Shown here: piece by piece, positions 35,989 through 49,456 of the stretch
Position numbering within the stretch: the first letter of the stretch is position 1
How the letters are laid out: each line of letters opens with the position of its first letter
From: Strigamia acuminata
Lineage: Eukaryota > Arthropoda > Chilopoda > Geophilomorpha > Linotaeniidae
NCBI GenBank assembly: GCA_949358305.1
Contig: CASHSZ010000140.1
Span: 1 to 64,000, forward strand
Length of the DNA stretch: 64,000 bases
Direction: 5' to 3'
Made by a program: the position numbers and the translations under genes
Notes under the pieces: generated by a model
What the model was told of the DNA's origin: nothing
The model's input: the letters and a program-made list of their open reading frames with translations, nothing else
Databases searched by the model: none

Positions 35989-37589
35989 TTCATAGACATT
36001 AATCTCGAATCCTGTTTTCGGTTTTGCCCCGTTAACGGGCCGTTAACGGGCCGTTAACGGGCCGTTAACGGCCCGTGCGGGCCGTTGCGGGATCGTGACG
36101 GGACCGTCGACGGCCCGTTAACGGCCCGTGCGGGCCGTTGCGGGATCGTGACGGGACCGTCAGCGGCCCGTTAACGGCCCGTGCGGGCCGTTGCGGGATC
36201 GTGACGGGATCGTCGACGGCCCGTTAACGGCCCGTGCGGGCCGTTGCGGGATCGTGACGGGACCGTCAGCGGCCCGTTAACGGCCCGTGCGGGCCGTTGC
36301 GGGATCGTGACGGGATCGTCGACGGCCCGTTAACGGCCCGTGCGGGCCGTTGCGGGCCGTTGACGGGCCGTTGACGGGCCGTTAACGGGCCGTTAACGGG
36401 CCGTTACGGCGTGAATCGAAAAAATCAACAACCGACAACACGTACATGAAAACGCGTACAACATTCATAGACATTAATCTCGAATCCTGTTTTTGGTTTT
36501 ACGCCGTTAACGGGCCGTTAACGGGCCGTTAACGGCCCGTTAACGGCCCGCGTGAGGTCGTACGGGCCGTCGGCGAGCCGAAGTCCGGGAACGAAGGCCG
36601 TGACGGGATCGTGACGGGACCGTCAGCGGCCCGTTAACGGCCCGTGCGGGCCGTTGCGGGATCGTGACGGGATCGTCGACGGCCCGTTAACGGCCCGTGC
36701 GGGCCGTTGCGGGCCGTTGACGGGCCGTTGACGGGCCGTTAACGGGCCGTTAACGGGCCGTTACGGCGTAAATCGAAAAAATCAACAACCGACAACACGT
36801 ACGTGAAAACGCGTACAACATTCATAGACATTAATCTCGAATCCTGTTTTTGGTTTTACGCCGTTAACGGGCCGTTAACGGGCCGTTAACGGCCCGTTAA
36901 CGGCCCGCGTGAGGTCGTACGGGCCGTCGGCGAGCCGAAGTCCGGGAACGAAGGCCGTGACGGGATCGTGACGGGACCGTCAGCGGCCCGTTAACGGCCC
37001 GTGCGGGCCGTTGCGGGATCGTGACGGGATCGTCGACGGCCCGTTAACGGCCCGTGCGGGCCGTTGCGGGCCGTTGACGGGCCGTTGACGGGCCGTTAAC
37101 GGGCCGTTAACGGGCCGTTACGGCGTAAATCGAAAAAATCAACAACCGACAACACGTACGTGAAAACGCGTACAACATTCATAGACATTAATCTCGAATC
37201 CTGTTTTTGGTTTTACGCCGTTAACGGGCCGTTAACGGCCCGTTAACGGCCCGTTAACGGCCCGCACAGGCCGTGACGGGATCGTGACGGGACCGTCGGC
37301 GGCCCGTTAACGGCCCGTGCGGGCCGTTACGGGATAGTTACGGAACCGTCGGCGGCCCGTTAACGGCCCGTGCGAGCCGTTACGGGATCGTGACGGGACC
37401 GTCGGCGGCCCGTTAACGGCCCGTGCGAGCCGTTACGGGATTGTGACGGGACCGTCGGCGGCCCGTTAACGGCCCGTGCGGGCCGTTTTCGACCCGTTGC
37501 GGCCGTTTTCGACCCGTTGCGGCCCGTTTTCGACCCGTTACGGTCCTTGGCCGTAACGGGCCGAAAACGGGAAAACTGAAAAAGTCGAG
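35984..37589. repeat. GTTAAC/core-box array G7, right part
   Basis: Continues the array after the retrotransposon: the rest of the split 475-type box, then boxes at 36416, 36773 and 37130. Without the insert, G7 has one 357-bp unit fewer than G4 and otherwise the same order. Confidence 0.9.
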
Positions 37590-40407
37590 TGCGAGACCAC
37601 GTGACCCGGAGTGTGGTTTTTGGGGACGAGGGCCGTCCTCCGACCGCGCCGTGACGCGCCGCGGGTCGGTCACCAACTTTTGTCAATTTTTGACAGATTT
37701 TCACGGAATTTCAGCGACATTTTACGAGACGTTTCTGCCCGATGGGACGGACTTCTGTAAAACATTGCTTAAAATCCATGGAAATTTATCACATATTGAC
37801 AAAATTCGGTGCAAGTTTTGTCAGAAATTAGGAAAAAACTTTTTTCAAAACTCGTCCAACGCGCCGGTAAATTGAGCGCCCACGTGCGTCGACAGTGGGC
37901 GCTTCAAAACCGCGTGGACACTGTCAGATCTCGGCACAGTTTGATGCGCCCAAATCTAGCAATACTTGCACCGACTTTTGGCAATTTGTGACAAATTTTC
38001 ACAGAATTTCGGCAACATTTTACGACACATTTCTGCCCGGTTGGACACATTTCCACAGGTTTTTTGTAAAACGTTGCTAAAATTCCGTTGAATTTCATCA
38101 AAAATTGTGTCAAAAGTCGGTGACGGGCGGAGGGGCGAGCTCCGGGCGCCCGAGAGAGAGAGAGAAAGAGAGAGAGAGGGGACGGCCGGGGCTCCCGCCA
38201 ACGGGCGGAGGGGCGAGCCTTGGCGGGTTGGGCGTGCACTATCTAGGCATGTGGGCGCTCGATTTACCGGCACGTTGGACAAGTTTTGAAAATTTTTTTT
38301 TCCTAATTTTTGACAAAATTAGCACCGAATTTTGCCAATATTTGATAAATTTCCACGGAATTTTATCAATGTTTTACAAAAAACCCCTGGAAATGTGTCC
38401 AATCGAGCAGAAATGTCTCGTAAAATATCGCTGAAATTTGTCTAAAATTGACAAAAAATCGGTGCAAGTTTTGCTAGATATTTGCCCGGATCAAACTGTG
38501 CCCGAAACCGCCCGATCTGACAGTGTGCACGCGGGCTGGACGTGCCCACTGTCCCCGCATGTGCACTCGCCGGCGCGTTGGACGAGTTTAAGAAGATTTT
38601 ATCAATTTCTGACAAAACTTGCATCGATTTTTTGTCAATATTTGATAAATTTCCCCAGAATTTTAGCAATAAAACCTTTGAAAATGTATCCAAAAGAGCA
38701 GAAATGTCCTGTAAAATATTGCTGAAAATCTGTTGAAATTCATCAAATATTGACAAAAATCTGTGACGAGCGGAGGGGCGATCCTTTGGCGGCCGAAAGA
38801 GAGAGGGGGGACGGTCGGGGCTCCCGCCGACGGGCGGAGGGGCGAGCCTTGGCGGCCGAGAGAGAGAGAGAGAGAGGACGGCCGGGGCTCCCGCCGGCGC
38901 ACTGTCCACGCATGGGCGCGCTCGATTTACTGGCGCGTTGGACGAATTTTAAATTTTTTGTTTCCTATTTCTGACAAAATTTGCACCGACTTTTGGCAAT
39001 TTGTGACAAATTTTCACAGAATTTCGGCAACATTTTACGACACATTTCTGCCCGGTTGGACACATTTCCACAGGTTTTTTGTAAAACGTTGCTAAAATTC
39101 CGTTGAATTTCATCAAAAATTGTGTCAAAAGTCGGTGACGGGCGGAGGGGCGAGCTCCGGGCGCCCGAGAGAGAGAGAGAAAGAGAGAGAGAGGGGACGG
39201 CCGGGGCTCCCGCCAACGGGCGGAGGGGCGAGCCTTGGCGGGTTGGGCGTGCACTATCTAGGCATGTGGGCGCTCGATTTACCGGCACGTTGGACAAGTT
39301 TTGAAAATTTTTTTTTCCTAATTTTTGACAAAATTAGCACCGAATTTTGCCAATATTTGATAAATTTCCACGGAATTTTATCAATGTTTTACAAAAAACC
39401 CCTGGAAATGTGTCCAATCGAGCAGAAATGTCTCGTAAAATATCGCTGAAATTTGTCTAAAATTGACAAAAAATCGGTGCAAGTTTTGCTAGATATTTGC
39501 CCGGATCAAACTGTGCCCGAAACCGCCCGATCTGACAGTGTGCACGCGGGCTGGACGTGCCCACTGTCCCCGCATGTGCACTCGCCGGCGCGTTGGACGA
39601 GTTTAAGAAGATTTTATCAGTTTCTGACAAAACTTGCATCGATTTTTTGTCAATTTTTGATAAATTTCCCCAGAATTTTAGCAATAAAACCTTTGAAAAT
39701 GTATCCAAAAGAGCAGAAATGTCCTGTAAAATATTGCTGAAAATCTGTTGAAATTCATCAAATATTGACAAAAATCTGTGACGAGCGGAGGGGCGATCCT
39801 TTGGCGGCCGAAAGAGAGAGGGGGGACGGTCGGGGCTCCCGCCGACGGGCGGAGGGGCGAGCCTTGGCGGCCGAGAGAGAGAGAGAGAGAGGACGGCCGG
39901 GGCTCCCGCCGGCGCACTGTCCACGCATGGGCGCGCTCGATTTACTGGCGCGTTGGACGAATTTTAAATTTTTTGTTTCCTATTTCTGACAAAATTTGCA
40001 CAGACTTTTGTCAATTTTTGACAAATTTTCACGGAATTTCAGCAATGGGACGGACTTATGTAAAACATCGCTTAAAATCTGGAAATCTGTCAAATCTTCT
40101 TTAAATTTATGCAAGATATTGGGAAATTTTGGTTTAACTCGTCCAACGGGCCGGTAAATCGAGCGCCCACACGCGCCCACATGCACGTCCAACCCGCATG
40201 GGCACTGTCACATCGGACGTTTGTTGCGTGCAAAACTTGCACCGACTTTTGGCCATTTTTGGTTAAACTTCCGCACAATTTCTGCCCGATTGGACACTGA
40301 GGTTCGGTTTCCGACCGGGTCGTTTCTTGTCCGACCCGCGGCGCGTCGCGGCGCGGCCGGAGGACGGCCCTCGTCCCCAAAAACCACACTCCGAGTCACG
40401 GGTCGCA
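37590..40407. repeat. Fold-back block 6: two 1015-bp units
   Basis: Units at 38105 (Y) and 39120 (F); same length and layout as block 1. It opens super-unit 3. Confidence 0.9.
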
Positions 40408-41294
40408 CGGCCAACAGGCCGTGACGGGCCGTAGCGGGTCGAAAACGGGCCGTTAACGGCCCGTTGACGGCCCGTTAGCGGCCCGCATGAGGTCGCACGG
40501 GCCGTCGGCGAGCCGAAGTCCGGGAACGAAGGCCGTTACGGGACCGTGACGGGACCGTCGGCGGCCCGTTAACGGCCCGTGCGAGCCGTTACGGGATCGT
40601 GACGGGACCGTCGGCGGCCCGTTAACGGCCCGTGCGAGCCGTTACGGAATCGTGACGGGACCGTCGGCGGCCCGTTAACGGCCCGTGCGGGCCGTTACGG
40701 GATCGTGACGGGACCGTCGGCGGCCCGTTAACGGCCCGTGCGACCCCATGCGGGCCGTTGACGGGCCGTTAACGGGCCGTTAACGGGCCGTTAACGGGCC
40801 GTGACGGTGTAAATCGAAAAAATCAACAACCGACAACACGTACATGAAAACGCGTACAACATTCATAGACATTAATCTCGAATCCTGTTTTTGGTTTTAC
40901 GCCGTTAACGGGCCGTTAACGGCCCGTTAACGGCCCGTTAACGGCCCGTTAACGGCCCGCATGAGGTCGTACGGGCCGTTACGGGGTCGTGACGGGACCG
41001 TCGGCGGCCCGTTAACGGCCCGTGCGGGCCGTTACGGGATAGTTACGGAACCGTCGGCGGCCCGTTAACGGCCCGTGCGAGCCGTTACGGGATCGTGACG
41101 GGACCGTCGGCGGCCCGTTAACGGCCCGTGCGAGCCGTTACGGGATTGTGACGGGACCGTCGGCGGCCCGTTAACGGCCCGTGCGGGCCGTTTTCGACCC
41201 GTTGCGGCCGTTTTCGACCCGTTGCGGCCCGTTTTCGACCCGTTACGGTCCTTGGCCGTAACGGGCCGAAAACGGGAAAACTGAAAAAGTCGAG
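40408..41294. repeat. GTTAAC array G8 with one core box
   Basis: Same layout as G2 and G5; core box at 40809-40902. Confidence 0.9.
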
Positions 41295-44108
41295 TGCGAG
41301 ACCACGTGACCCGGAGTGTGGTTTTTGGGGACGAGGGCCGTCCTCCGACCGCGCCGTGACGCGCCGCGGGTCGGTCACCAACTTTTGTCAATTTTTGACA
41401 GATTTTCACGGAATTTCAGCGACATTTTACGAGACGTTTCTGCCCGATGGGACGGACTTCTGTAAAACATTGCTTAAAATCCATGGAAATTTATCACATA
41501 TTGACAAAATTCGGTGCAAGTTTTGTCAGAAATTAGGAAAAAACTTTTTTCAAAACTCGTCCAACGCGCCGGTAAATTGAGCGCCCACGTGCGTCGACAG
41601 TGGGCGCTTCAAAACCGCGTGGACACTGTCAGATCTCGGCACAGTTTGATGCGCCCAAATCTAGCAATACTTGCACCGACTTTTGGCAATTTGTGACAAA
41701 TTTTCACAGAATTTCGGCAACATTTTACGACACATTTCTGCCCGGTTGGACACATTTCCACAGGTTTTTTGTAAAACGTTGCTAAAATTCCGTTGAATTT
41801 CATCAAAAATTGTGTCAAAAGTCGGTGACGGGCGGAGGGGCGAGCTCCGGGCGCCCGAGAGAGAGAGAGAAAGAGAGAGAGAGGGGACGGCCGGGGCTCC
41901 CGCCAACGGGCGGAGGGGCGAGCCTTGGCGGGTTGGGCGTGCACTATCTAGGCATGTGGGCGCTCGATTTACCGGCACGTTGGACAAGTTTTGAAAATTT
42001 TTTTTTCCTAATTTTTGACAAAATTAGCACCGAATTTTGCCAATATTTGATAAATTTCCACGGAATTTTATCAATGTTTTACAAAAAACCCCTGGAAATG
42101 TGTCCAATCGAGCAGAAATGTCTCGTAAAATATCGCTGAAATTTGTCTAAAATTGACAAAAAATCGGTGCAAGTTTTGCTAGATATTTGCCCGGATCAAA
42201 CTGTGCCCGAAACCGCCCGATCTGACAGTGTGCACGCGGGCTGGACGTGCCCACTGTCCCCGCATGTGCACTCGCCGGCGCGTTGGACGAGTTTAAGAAG
42301 ATTTTATCAATTTCTGACAAAACTTGCATCGATTTTTTGTCAATATTTGATAAATTTCCCCAGAATTTTAGCAATAAAACCTTTGAAAATGTATCCAAAA
42401 GAGCAGAAATGTCCTGTAAAATATTGCTGAAAATCTGTTGAAATTCATCAAATATTGACAAAAATCTGTGACGAGCGGAGGGGCGATCCTTTGGCGGCCG
42501 AAAGAGAGAGGGGGGACGGTCGGGGCTCCCGCCGACGGGCGGAGGGGCGAGCCTTGGCGGCCGAGAGAGAGAGAGAGAGAGGACGGCCGGGGCTCCCGCC
42601 GGCGCACTGTCCACGCATGGGCGCGCTCGATTTACTGGCGCGTTGGACGAATTTTAAATTTTTTGTTTCCTATTTCTGACAAAATTTGCACCGACTTTTG
42701 GCAATTTGTGACAAATTTTCACAGAATTTCGGCAACATTTTACGACACATTTCTGCCCGGTTGGACACATTTCCACAGGTTTTTTGTAAAACGTTGCTAA
42801 AATTCCGTTGAATTTCATCAAAAATTGTGTCAAAAGTCGGTGACGGGCGGAGGGGCGAGCTCCGGGCGCCCGAGAGAGAGAGAGAAAGAGAGAGAGAGGG
42901 GACGGCCGGGGCTCCCGCCAACGGGCGGAGGGGCGAGCCTTGGCGGGTTGGGCGTGCACTATCTAGGCATGTGGGCGCTCGATTTACCGGCACGTTGGAC
43001 AAGTTTTGAAAATTTTTTTTTCCTAATTTTTGACAAAATTAGCACCGAATTTTGCCAATATTTGATAAATTTCCACGGAATTTTATCAATGTTTTACAAA
43101 AAACCCCTGGAAATGTGTCCAATCGAGCAGAAATGTCTCGTAAAATATCGCTGAAATTTGTCTAAAATTGACAAAAAATCGGTGCAAGTTTTGCTAGATA
43201 TTTGCCCGGATCAAACTGTGCCCGAAACCGCCCGATCTGACAGTGTGCACGCGGGCTGGACGTGCCCACTGTCCCCGCATGTGCACTCGCCGGCGCGTTG
43301 GACGAGTTTAAGAAGATTTTATCAATTTCTGACAAAACTTGCATCGATTTTTTGTCAATATTTGATAAATTTCCCCAGAATTTTAGCAATAAAACCTTTG
43401 AAAATGTATCCAAAAGAGCAGAAATGTCCTGTAAAATATTGCTGAAAATCTGTTGAAATTCATCAAATATTGACAAAAATCTGTGACGAGCGGAGGGGCG
43501 ATCCTTTGGCGGCCGAAAGAGAGAGGGGGGACGGTCGGGGCTCCCGCCGACGGGCGGAGGGGCGAGCCTTGGCGGCCGAGAGAGAGAGAGAGAGAGGACG
43601 GCCGGGGCTCCCGCCGGCGCACTGTCCATGGGCGCGCTCGATTTACTGGCGCGTTGGACGAATTTTAAATTTTTTGTTTCCTATTTCTGACTAAATTTGC
43701 ACAGACTTTTGTCAATTTTTGACAAATTTTCACGGAATTTCAGCAATGGGACGGACTTATGTAAAACATCGCTTAAAATCTGGAAATCTGTCAAATCTTC
43801 TTTAAATTTATGCAAGATATTGGGAAATTTTGGTTTAACTCGTCCAACGGGCCGGTAAATCGAGCGCCCACACGCGCCCACATGCACGTCCAACCCGCAT
43901 GGGCACTGTCACATCGGACGTTTGTTGCGTGCAAAACTTGCACCGACTTTTGGCCATTTTTGGTTAAACTTTCGCACAATTTCTGCCCGATTGGACACTG
44001 AGGTTCGGTTTCCGACCGGGTCGTTTCTTGTCCGACCCGCGGCGCGTCGCGGCGCGGCCGGAGGACGGCCCTCGTCCCCAAAAACCACACTCCGAGTCAC
44101 GGGTCGCA
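41295..44108. repeat. Fold-back block 7: two units, Y-ended
   Basis: Units at 41810 and 42825, both Y, ending with the 4-bp deletion haplotype. Same layout as block 5. Confidence 0.9.
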
Positions 44109-44931
44109 CGGCCAACAGGCCGTGACGGGCCGTAGCGGGTCGAAAACGGGCCGTTAACGGCCCGTTGACGGCCCGTTAGCGGCCCGCATGAGGTCGCACG
44201 GGCCGTCGGCGAGCCGAAGTCCGGGAACGAAGGCCGTTACGGGACCGTGACGGGACCGTCGGCGGCCCGTTAACGGCCCGTGCGAGCCGTTACGGGACCG
44301 TGACGGGACCGTCGGCGGCCCGTTAACGGCCCGTGCGGGCCGTTACGGGATCGTGACGGGACCGTCGGCGGCCCGTTAACGGCCCGTGCGGGCCGTTACG
44401 GGATCGTAACGGGCCGTTAACGGGCCGTTAACGGGCCGTTAACGGGCCGTGACGGTGTAAATCGAAAAAATCAACAACCGACAACACGTACATGAAAACG
44501 CGTACAACATTCATAGACATTAATCTCGAATCCTGTTTTTGGTTTTACGCCGTTAACGGGCCGTTAACGGCCCGTTAACGGCCCGTTAACGGCCCGCATG
44601 AGGTCGTACGGGCCGTTACGGGGTCGTGACGGGATCGTCGGCGGCCCGTTAACGGCCCGTGCGGGCCGTTACGGGATAGTTACGGAACCGTCGGCGGCCC
44701 GTTAACGGCCCGTGCGAGCCGTTACGGGATCGTGACGGGACCGTCGGCGGCCCGTTAACGGCCCGTGCGAGCCGTTACGGGATTGTGACGGGACCGTCGG
44801 CGGCCCGTTAACGGCCCGTGCGGGCCGTTTTCGACCCGTTGCGGCCGTTTTCGACCCGTTGCGGCCCGTTTTCGACCCGTTACGGTCCTTGGCCGTAACG
44901 GGCCGAAAACGGGAAAACTGAAAAAGTCGAG
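44109..44931. repeat. GTTAAC array G9 with one core box
   Basis: Same layout as G3 and G6; core box at 44457-44550. Confidence 0.9.
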
Positions 44932-46762
44932 TGCGAGACCACGTGACCCGGAGTGTGGTTTTTGGGGGCGAGGGCCGTCCTCCGACCGCGCCGTGACGCG
45001 CCCCGAGTCGGATCAAGAGGCGACCCGGTCGGAAACCGAACCTCGGGGTTCCTCGAGGCGTGGTTTTTTGGGGACGGGGGGAGGGGGGGGGGGGGGGGAT
45101 CGGGTCGCGTGCTCCGACCGCGCCGCAACGCGATGTGGGTCGGTCACCAACTTTTGTCAATTTTTGACAAATTTCCACGGAATTTCAGCAACATTTTACG
45201 AGACGTTTCTGCCCGACTAGACACGTTTCCGCAGGTTTTAGCAAAACAACGTTAAATTCTGTGGAAATTTATCAAATGTTGACAAAATTCTGTGCAAGTT
45301 TTGTCAGATACTTACTTACTTACGATATAAACTCGAACGTCGTCCATCGACACTCTCAACATTCCACCGGACATTTTCCGGAAGAGTTTGTCCCGATCGG
45401 GACCACGCCTCGACGAAGCCCGGGACCCGGTTTCCGACCGGGTCGTTTTTGGCCCAAGTCACGGCGCGTCGCGGCGCTTTCGGAGCACGCGACCCGATCC
45501 CCCCCTCCCCCCGTTCTCAAAAACCACGCCTCGACGAAGCCCGGGACCCGGTTTCCGACCGGGTCGTTTTTGGCCCAAGTCACGGCGCGTCGCGGCGCGT
45601 TCGGAGCACATGAACCGATCCCCCCTCCCTCCCGTCACAAAAACCACGTTTTAGCGAAACCCTTGACCGGTCACAAAACCCACCGAACACCGAAAAGCAA
45701 CGAACAAAACGCGCTCGGTCGCACGAACTACTCGGCCAAAACAACATCCGCAAATTCCGCATCACAGTCGCGATCAACGAAACAACGTATAGGCCGCCGT
45801 AATGTTAAAAAGCGGGACCCTTTCGCCCCCGACAAAATCCGCACACATACCCCAAGGTTAAGCGCCGACTGGTCCCCGTCCGGCCGCGTCCGGGCGTCGC
45901 GTCCGCACGCCTGCTTTGCCTATCCTTCGGAAGCGAGTGCACCCGCAAAATCCGCACTTTGGGAGTGACTATTCCTCGGATTCCGGCCGGACCAAACTCT
46001 TCCGGAAAATGTCCGGGGGAATGCTGAGAGTGCCGATAGACGACATTCGATTTTATGTCGTGGATTTTTGTGCGGTTTGCGCCGTGTTTATTATTCGTAC
46101 GAGATTTGGTATTTTCGCAGGGTTGTTGTCGCGCGAGATTCATCGGGGTAAAGCGAGTTCATCAACGACCTCGCCGGTGAATGTTGCTAAAAATCTGTGC
46201 AAGTGTTGTCAAATATTGCCGTGATTCGATGGAATTTTTGTCAGACATTGGGAAATTTTTTTTGACTTGTCCAACGCGCCAGTAAATCGAGCGTCCACAC
46301 GCGCCCACATGCGTGAACAGTGCACTCGCCCTCCGCGCCCCGTCGGCGTAGGCGCCGGCCGTCCCCCCTTTCTCTCTCTCTCTCTCTCTTCCGCCCGGGA
46401 ATCGCCCTTCCGCCCGTCACCGAATTTTGTCAATATCTGATAAATTTCCACAGAATTGCAGCGACATTGTACGGGATATTTCTGCCCGATTTGACGGACT
46501 TATGTAAAACATTGTTGAAATTCCGTGGAAATTTATAAAATATTGACAAAGGTTGGTGACCGACCCACGGCGCGTTGCGGCGCGGTCGGAGCACGCGACC
46601 CAATCCCCCCCTCCCCCCGTCCCCAAAAAACCACGCCCCGAGGAACCCCGAGGTTCGGTTTCCGACCGGGTCGCCTCTTGATCCGACCCGGGGCGCGTCA
46701 CGGCGCGGTCGGAGGACGGCCCTCGCCCCCAAAAACCACACTCCGGGTCACGTGGTCTCGCA
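44932..46762. repeat. Nested inverted-repeat module N3
   Basis: Same as N1 with the G16 run near 45077-45099; inner element I3 at 45322-46061. Confidence 0.9.
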
Positions 46763-48802
46763 CCCGACTCTCTCAGTTATCCCGTTACGGCCCTTGGCCG
46801 TAACGGGCCGTTACGGGATCGTGACGGGACCGTCGGCGGCCCGTTAACGGCCCGCACGGGCCGTGACGGGATCGTGACGGGACCGTTGGCGGCCCGTTAA
46901 CGGCCCGCACGCGCCGTGACGGGACCGTGACGGGACCGTCGGCGGCCCGTTAACGGCCCGTACGACTCCATGCGGGCCGTTGACGGGCCGTTAACGGGCC
47001 GTTAACGGGCCGTTAACGGCGTAAATCGAAAAAATCAACAACCGACAACACGTACGTGAAAACGCGTACAACATTCATAGACATTAATCTCGAATCCTGT
47101 TTTTGGTTTTACGCCGTTAACGGGCCGTTAACGGGCCGTTAACGGCCCGTTAACGGCCCGTTAACGGCCCGCGTGAGGTCGTACGGGCCGTCGGCGAGCC
47201 GAAGTCCGGGAACGAAGGCCGTGACGGGATCGTGACGGGACTGTCGGCGGCCCGTTAACGGCCCGCACGCGCCGTGACGGGACCGTGACGGGACCGTCGG
47301 CGGCCCGTTAACGGCCCGTGCGGGCCGTTGCGGGATCGTGACGGGATCGTCGACGGCCCGTTAACGGCCCGTGCGGGCCGTTGCGGGCCGTTGACGGGCC
47401 GTTGACGGGCCGTTAACGGGCCGTTAACGGGCCGTTACGGCGTGAATCGAAAAAATCAACAACCGACAACACGTACGTGAAAACGCGTACAACATTCATA
47501 GACATTAATCTCGAATCCTGTTTTCGGTTTTGCCCCGTTAACGGGCCGTTAACGGGCCGTTAACGGGCCGTTAACGGCCCGTGCGGGCCGTTGCGGGATC
47601 GTGACGGGACCGTCGACGGCCCGTTAACGGCCCGTGCGGGCCGTTGCGGGATCGTGACGGGACCGTCAGCGGCCCGTTAACGGCCCGTGCGGGCCGTTGC
47701 GGGATCGTGACGGGATCGTCGACGGCCCGTTAACGGCCCGTGCGGGCCGTTGCGGGATCGTGACGGGACCGTCAGCGGCCCGTTAACGGCCCGTGCGGGC
47801 CGTTGCGGGATCGTGACGGGATCGTCGACGGCCCGTTAACGGCCCGTGCGGGCCGTTGCGGGCCGTTGACGGGCCGTTGACGGGCCGTTAACGGGCCGTT
47901 AACGGGCCGTTACGGCGTGAATCGAAAAAATCAACAACCGACAACACGTACATGAAAACGCGTACAACATTCATAGACATTAATCTCGAATCCTGTTTTT
48001 GGTTTTACGCCGTTAACGGGCCGTTAACGGGCCGTTAACGGCCCGTTAACGGCCCGCGTGAGGTCGTACGGGCCGTCGGCGAGCCGAAGTCCGGGAACGA
48101 AGGCCGTGACGGGATCGTGACGGGACCGTCAGCGGCCCGTTAACGGCCCGTGCGGGCCGTTGCGGGATCGTGACGGGATCGTCGACGGCCCGTTAACGGC
48201 CCGTGCGGGCCGTTGCGGGCCGTTGACGGGCCGTTGACGGGCCGTTAACGGGCCGTTAACGGGCCGTTACGGCGTAAATCGAAAAAATCAACAACCGACA
48301 ACACGTACGTGAAAACGCGTACAACATTCATAGACATTAATCTCGAATCCTGTTTTTGGTTTTACGCCGTTAACGGGCCGTTAACGGCCCGTTAACGGCC
48401 CGTTAACGGCCCGCACAGGCCGTGACGGGATCGTGACGGGACTGTCGGCGGCCCGTTAACGGCCCGCACGAGCCGTGACGGGATCGTGACGGGACCGTCG
48501 GCAGCCCGTTAACGGCCCGTACGACTCCATGCGGGCCGTTGACGGGATCGTGACGGGACCGTCGGCAGCCCGTTAACGGCCCGCACGGGCCGTGACGGGA
48601 TCGTGACGGGACCGTCGGCGGCCCGTTAACGGCCCGCACGGGCCGTGACGGGATCGTGACGGGACCGTCGGCGGCCCGTTAACGGCCCGTGCGGGCCGTT
48701 TTCGACCCGTTGCGGCCGTTTTCGACCCGTTGCGGCCCGTTTTCGACCCGTTACGGTCCTTGGCCGTAACGGGCCGAAAACGGGAAAACTGAAAAAGTCG
48801 AG
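46763..48802. repeat. GTTAAC/core-box array G10
   Basis: Core boxes at 47026, 47447, 47922 and 48279 (421, 475, 357), then 53-bp repeats of a different subtype (CCGTCGGCAGCCCGTTAACG, GGCCCGCACGGGCCG) that occurs only next to the right cluster edge. Its end carries the GTTTTCGACCCGTTGCGG repeats. Confidence 0.9.
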
Positions 48803-49456
48803 TGCGAGACCACGTGACCCGGAGTGTGGTTTTTGGGGACGAGGGCCGTCCTCCGGCCGCGCCGCGGCGCGTCGTGGGTCGGGCGAGAAACGGCCCGGTC
48901 GGAAACCGAACCTCGGGGTTCCTCAAGGTGTGGTTTTTGGGACTGGGGGAGGGGAAAGAGACGTCCTCCGGCCGCGCCGCGACGCGCCGTGGGTCGGACA
49001 AGAGAGAGAAAGACAACCTGGTCGGGGGGAGGGAAGTGGGCCGTTCTCCGACCACGTTGCAACGCGTCGCGAGTCCACATTACTACGTGTATCTCAACAA
49101 CCGTTCAACTTAAAGACTCGTACTTTGTTTAAAAAAAAAAGCCAACAGCCAGTTTAATTAAGGTGTCTACTTTGCCACGAGAAGAAGCGGTATGACACGA
49201 TCGCACTCGCTCGTCGGATTCCGCGAAACTCATCAACCCGGGGATTGCGCGCGGCAGCGCATAAAAAAACTCTTGACCCGAAAATAACGTGGGGTTGTAT
49301 GAAAACCTGGATTTGGTATTTCGTAAACACACGCGCCGACGCATGGGGAATGTGGGAGTCCCTCCCCTGTGTTCCGAACGAGTCAATTTCGTCCCGAAAA
49401 TATCCCGAAATTGCCGATATATGCATTTCGAGCCAGAAATATTGATCTTTATTTAA
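48803..49456. repeat. Right edge of satellite cluster 1
   Basis: Consecutive forward D monomers from 48803 to about 49075 with no E monomer after them, then about 380 bp of non-satellite flank (from TTACTACGTGTATC). The same 654 bp recur at 61923-62576 (offset 13120), where identity stops at a TTAA. The flank shows no credible gene. Confidence 0.85.

Noticed and set aside
48573-49055. 160-codon minus-strand frame at the cluster edge
   Set aside because: It is made of 53-bp repeats and D monomers; the Arg/Pro-rich peptide is the translation of satellite.
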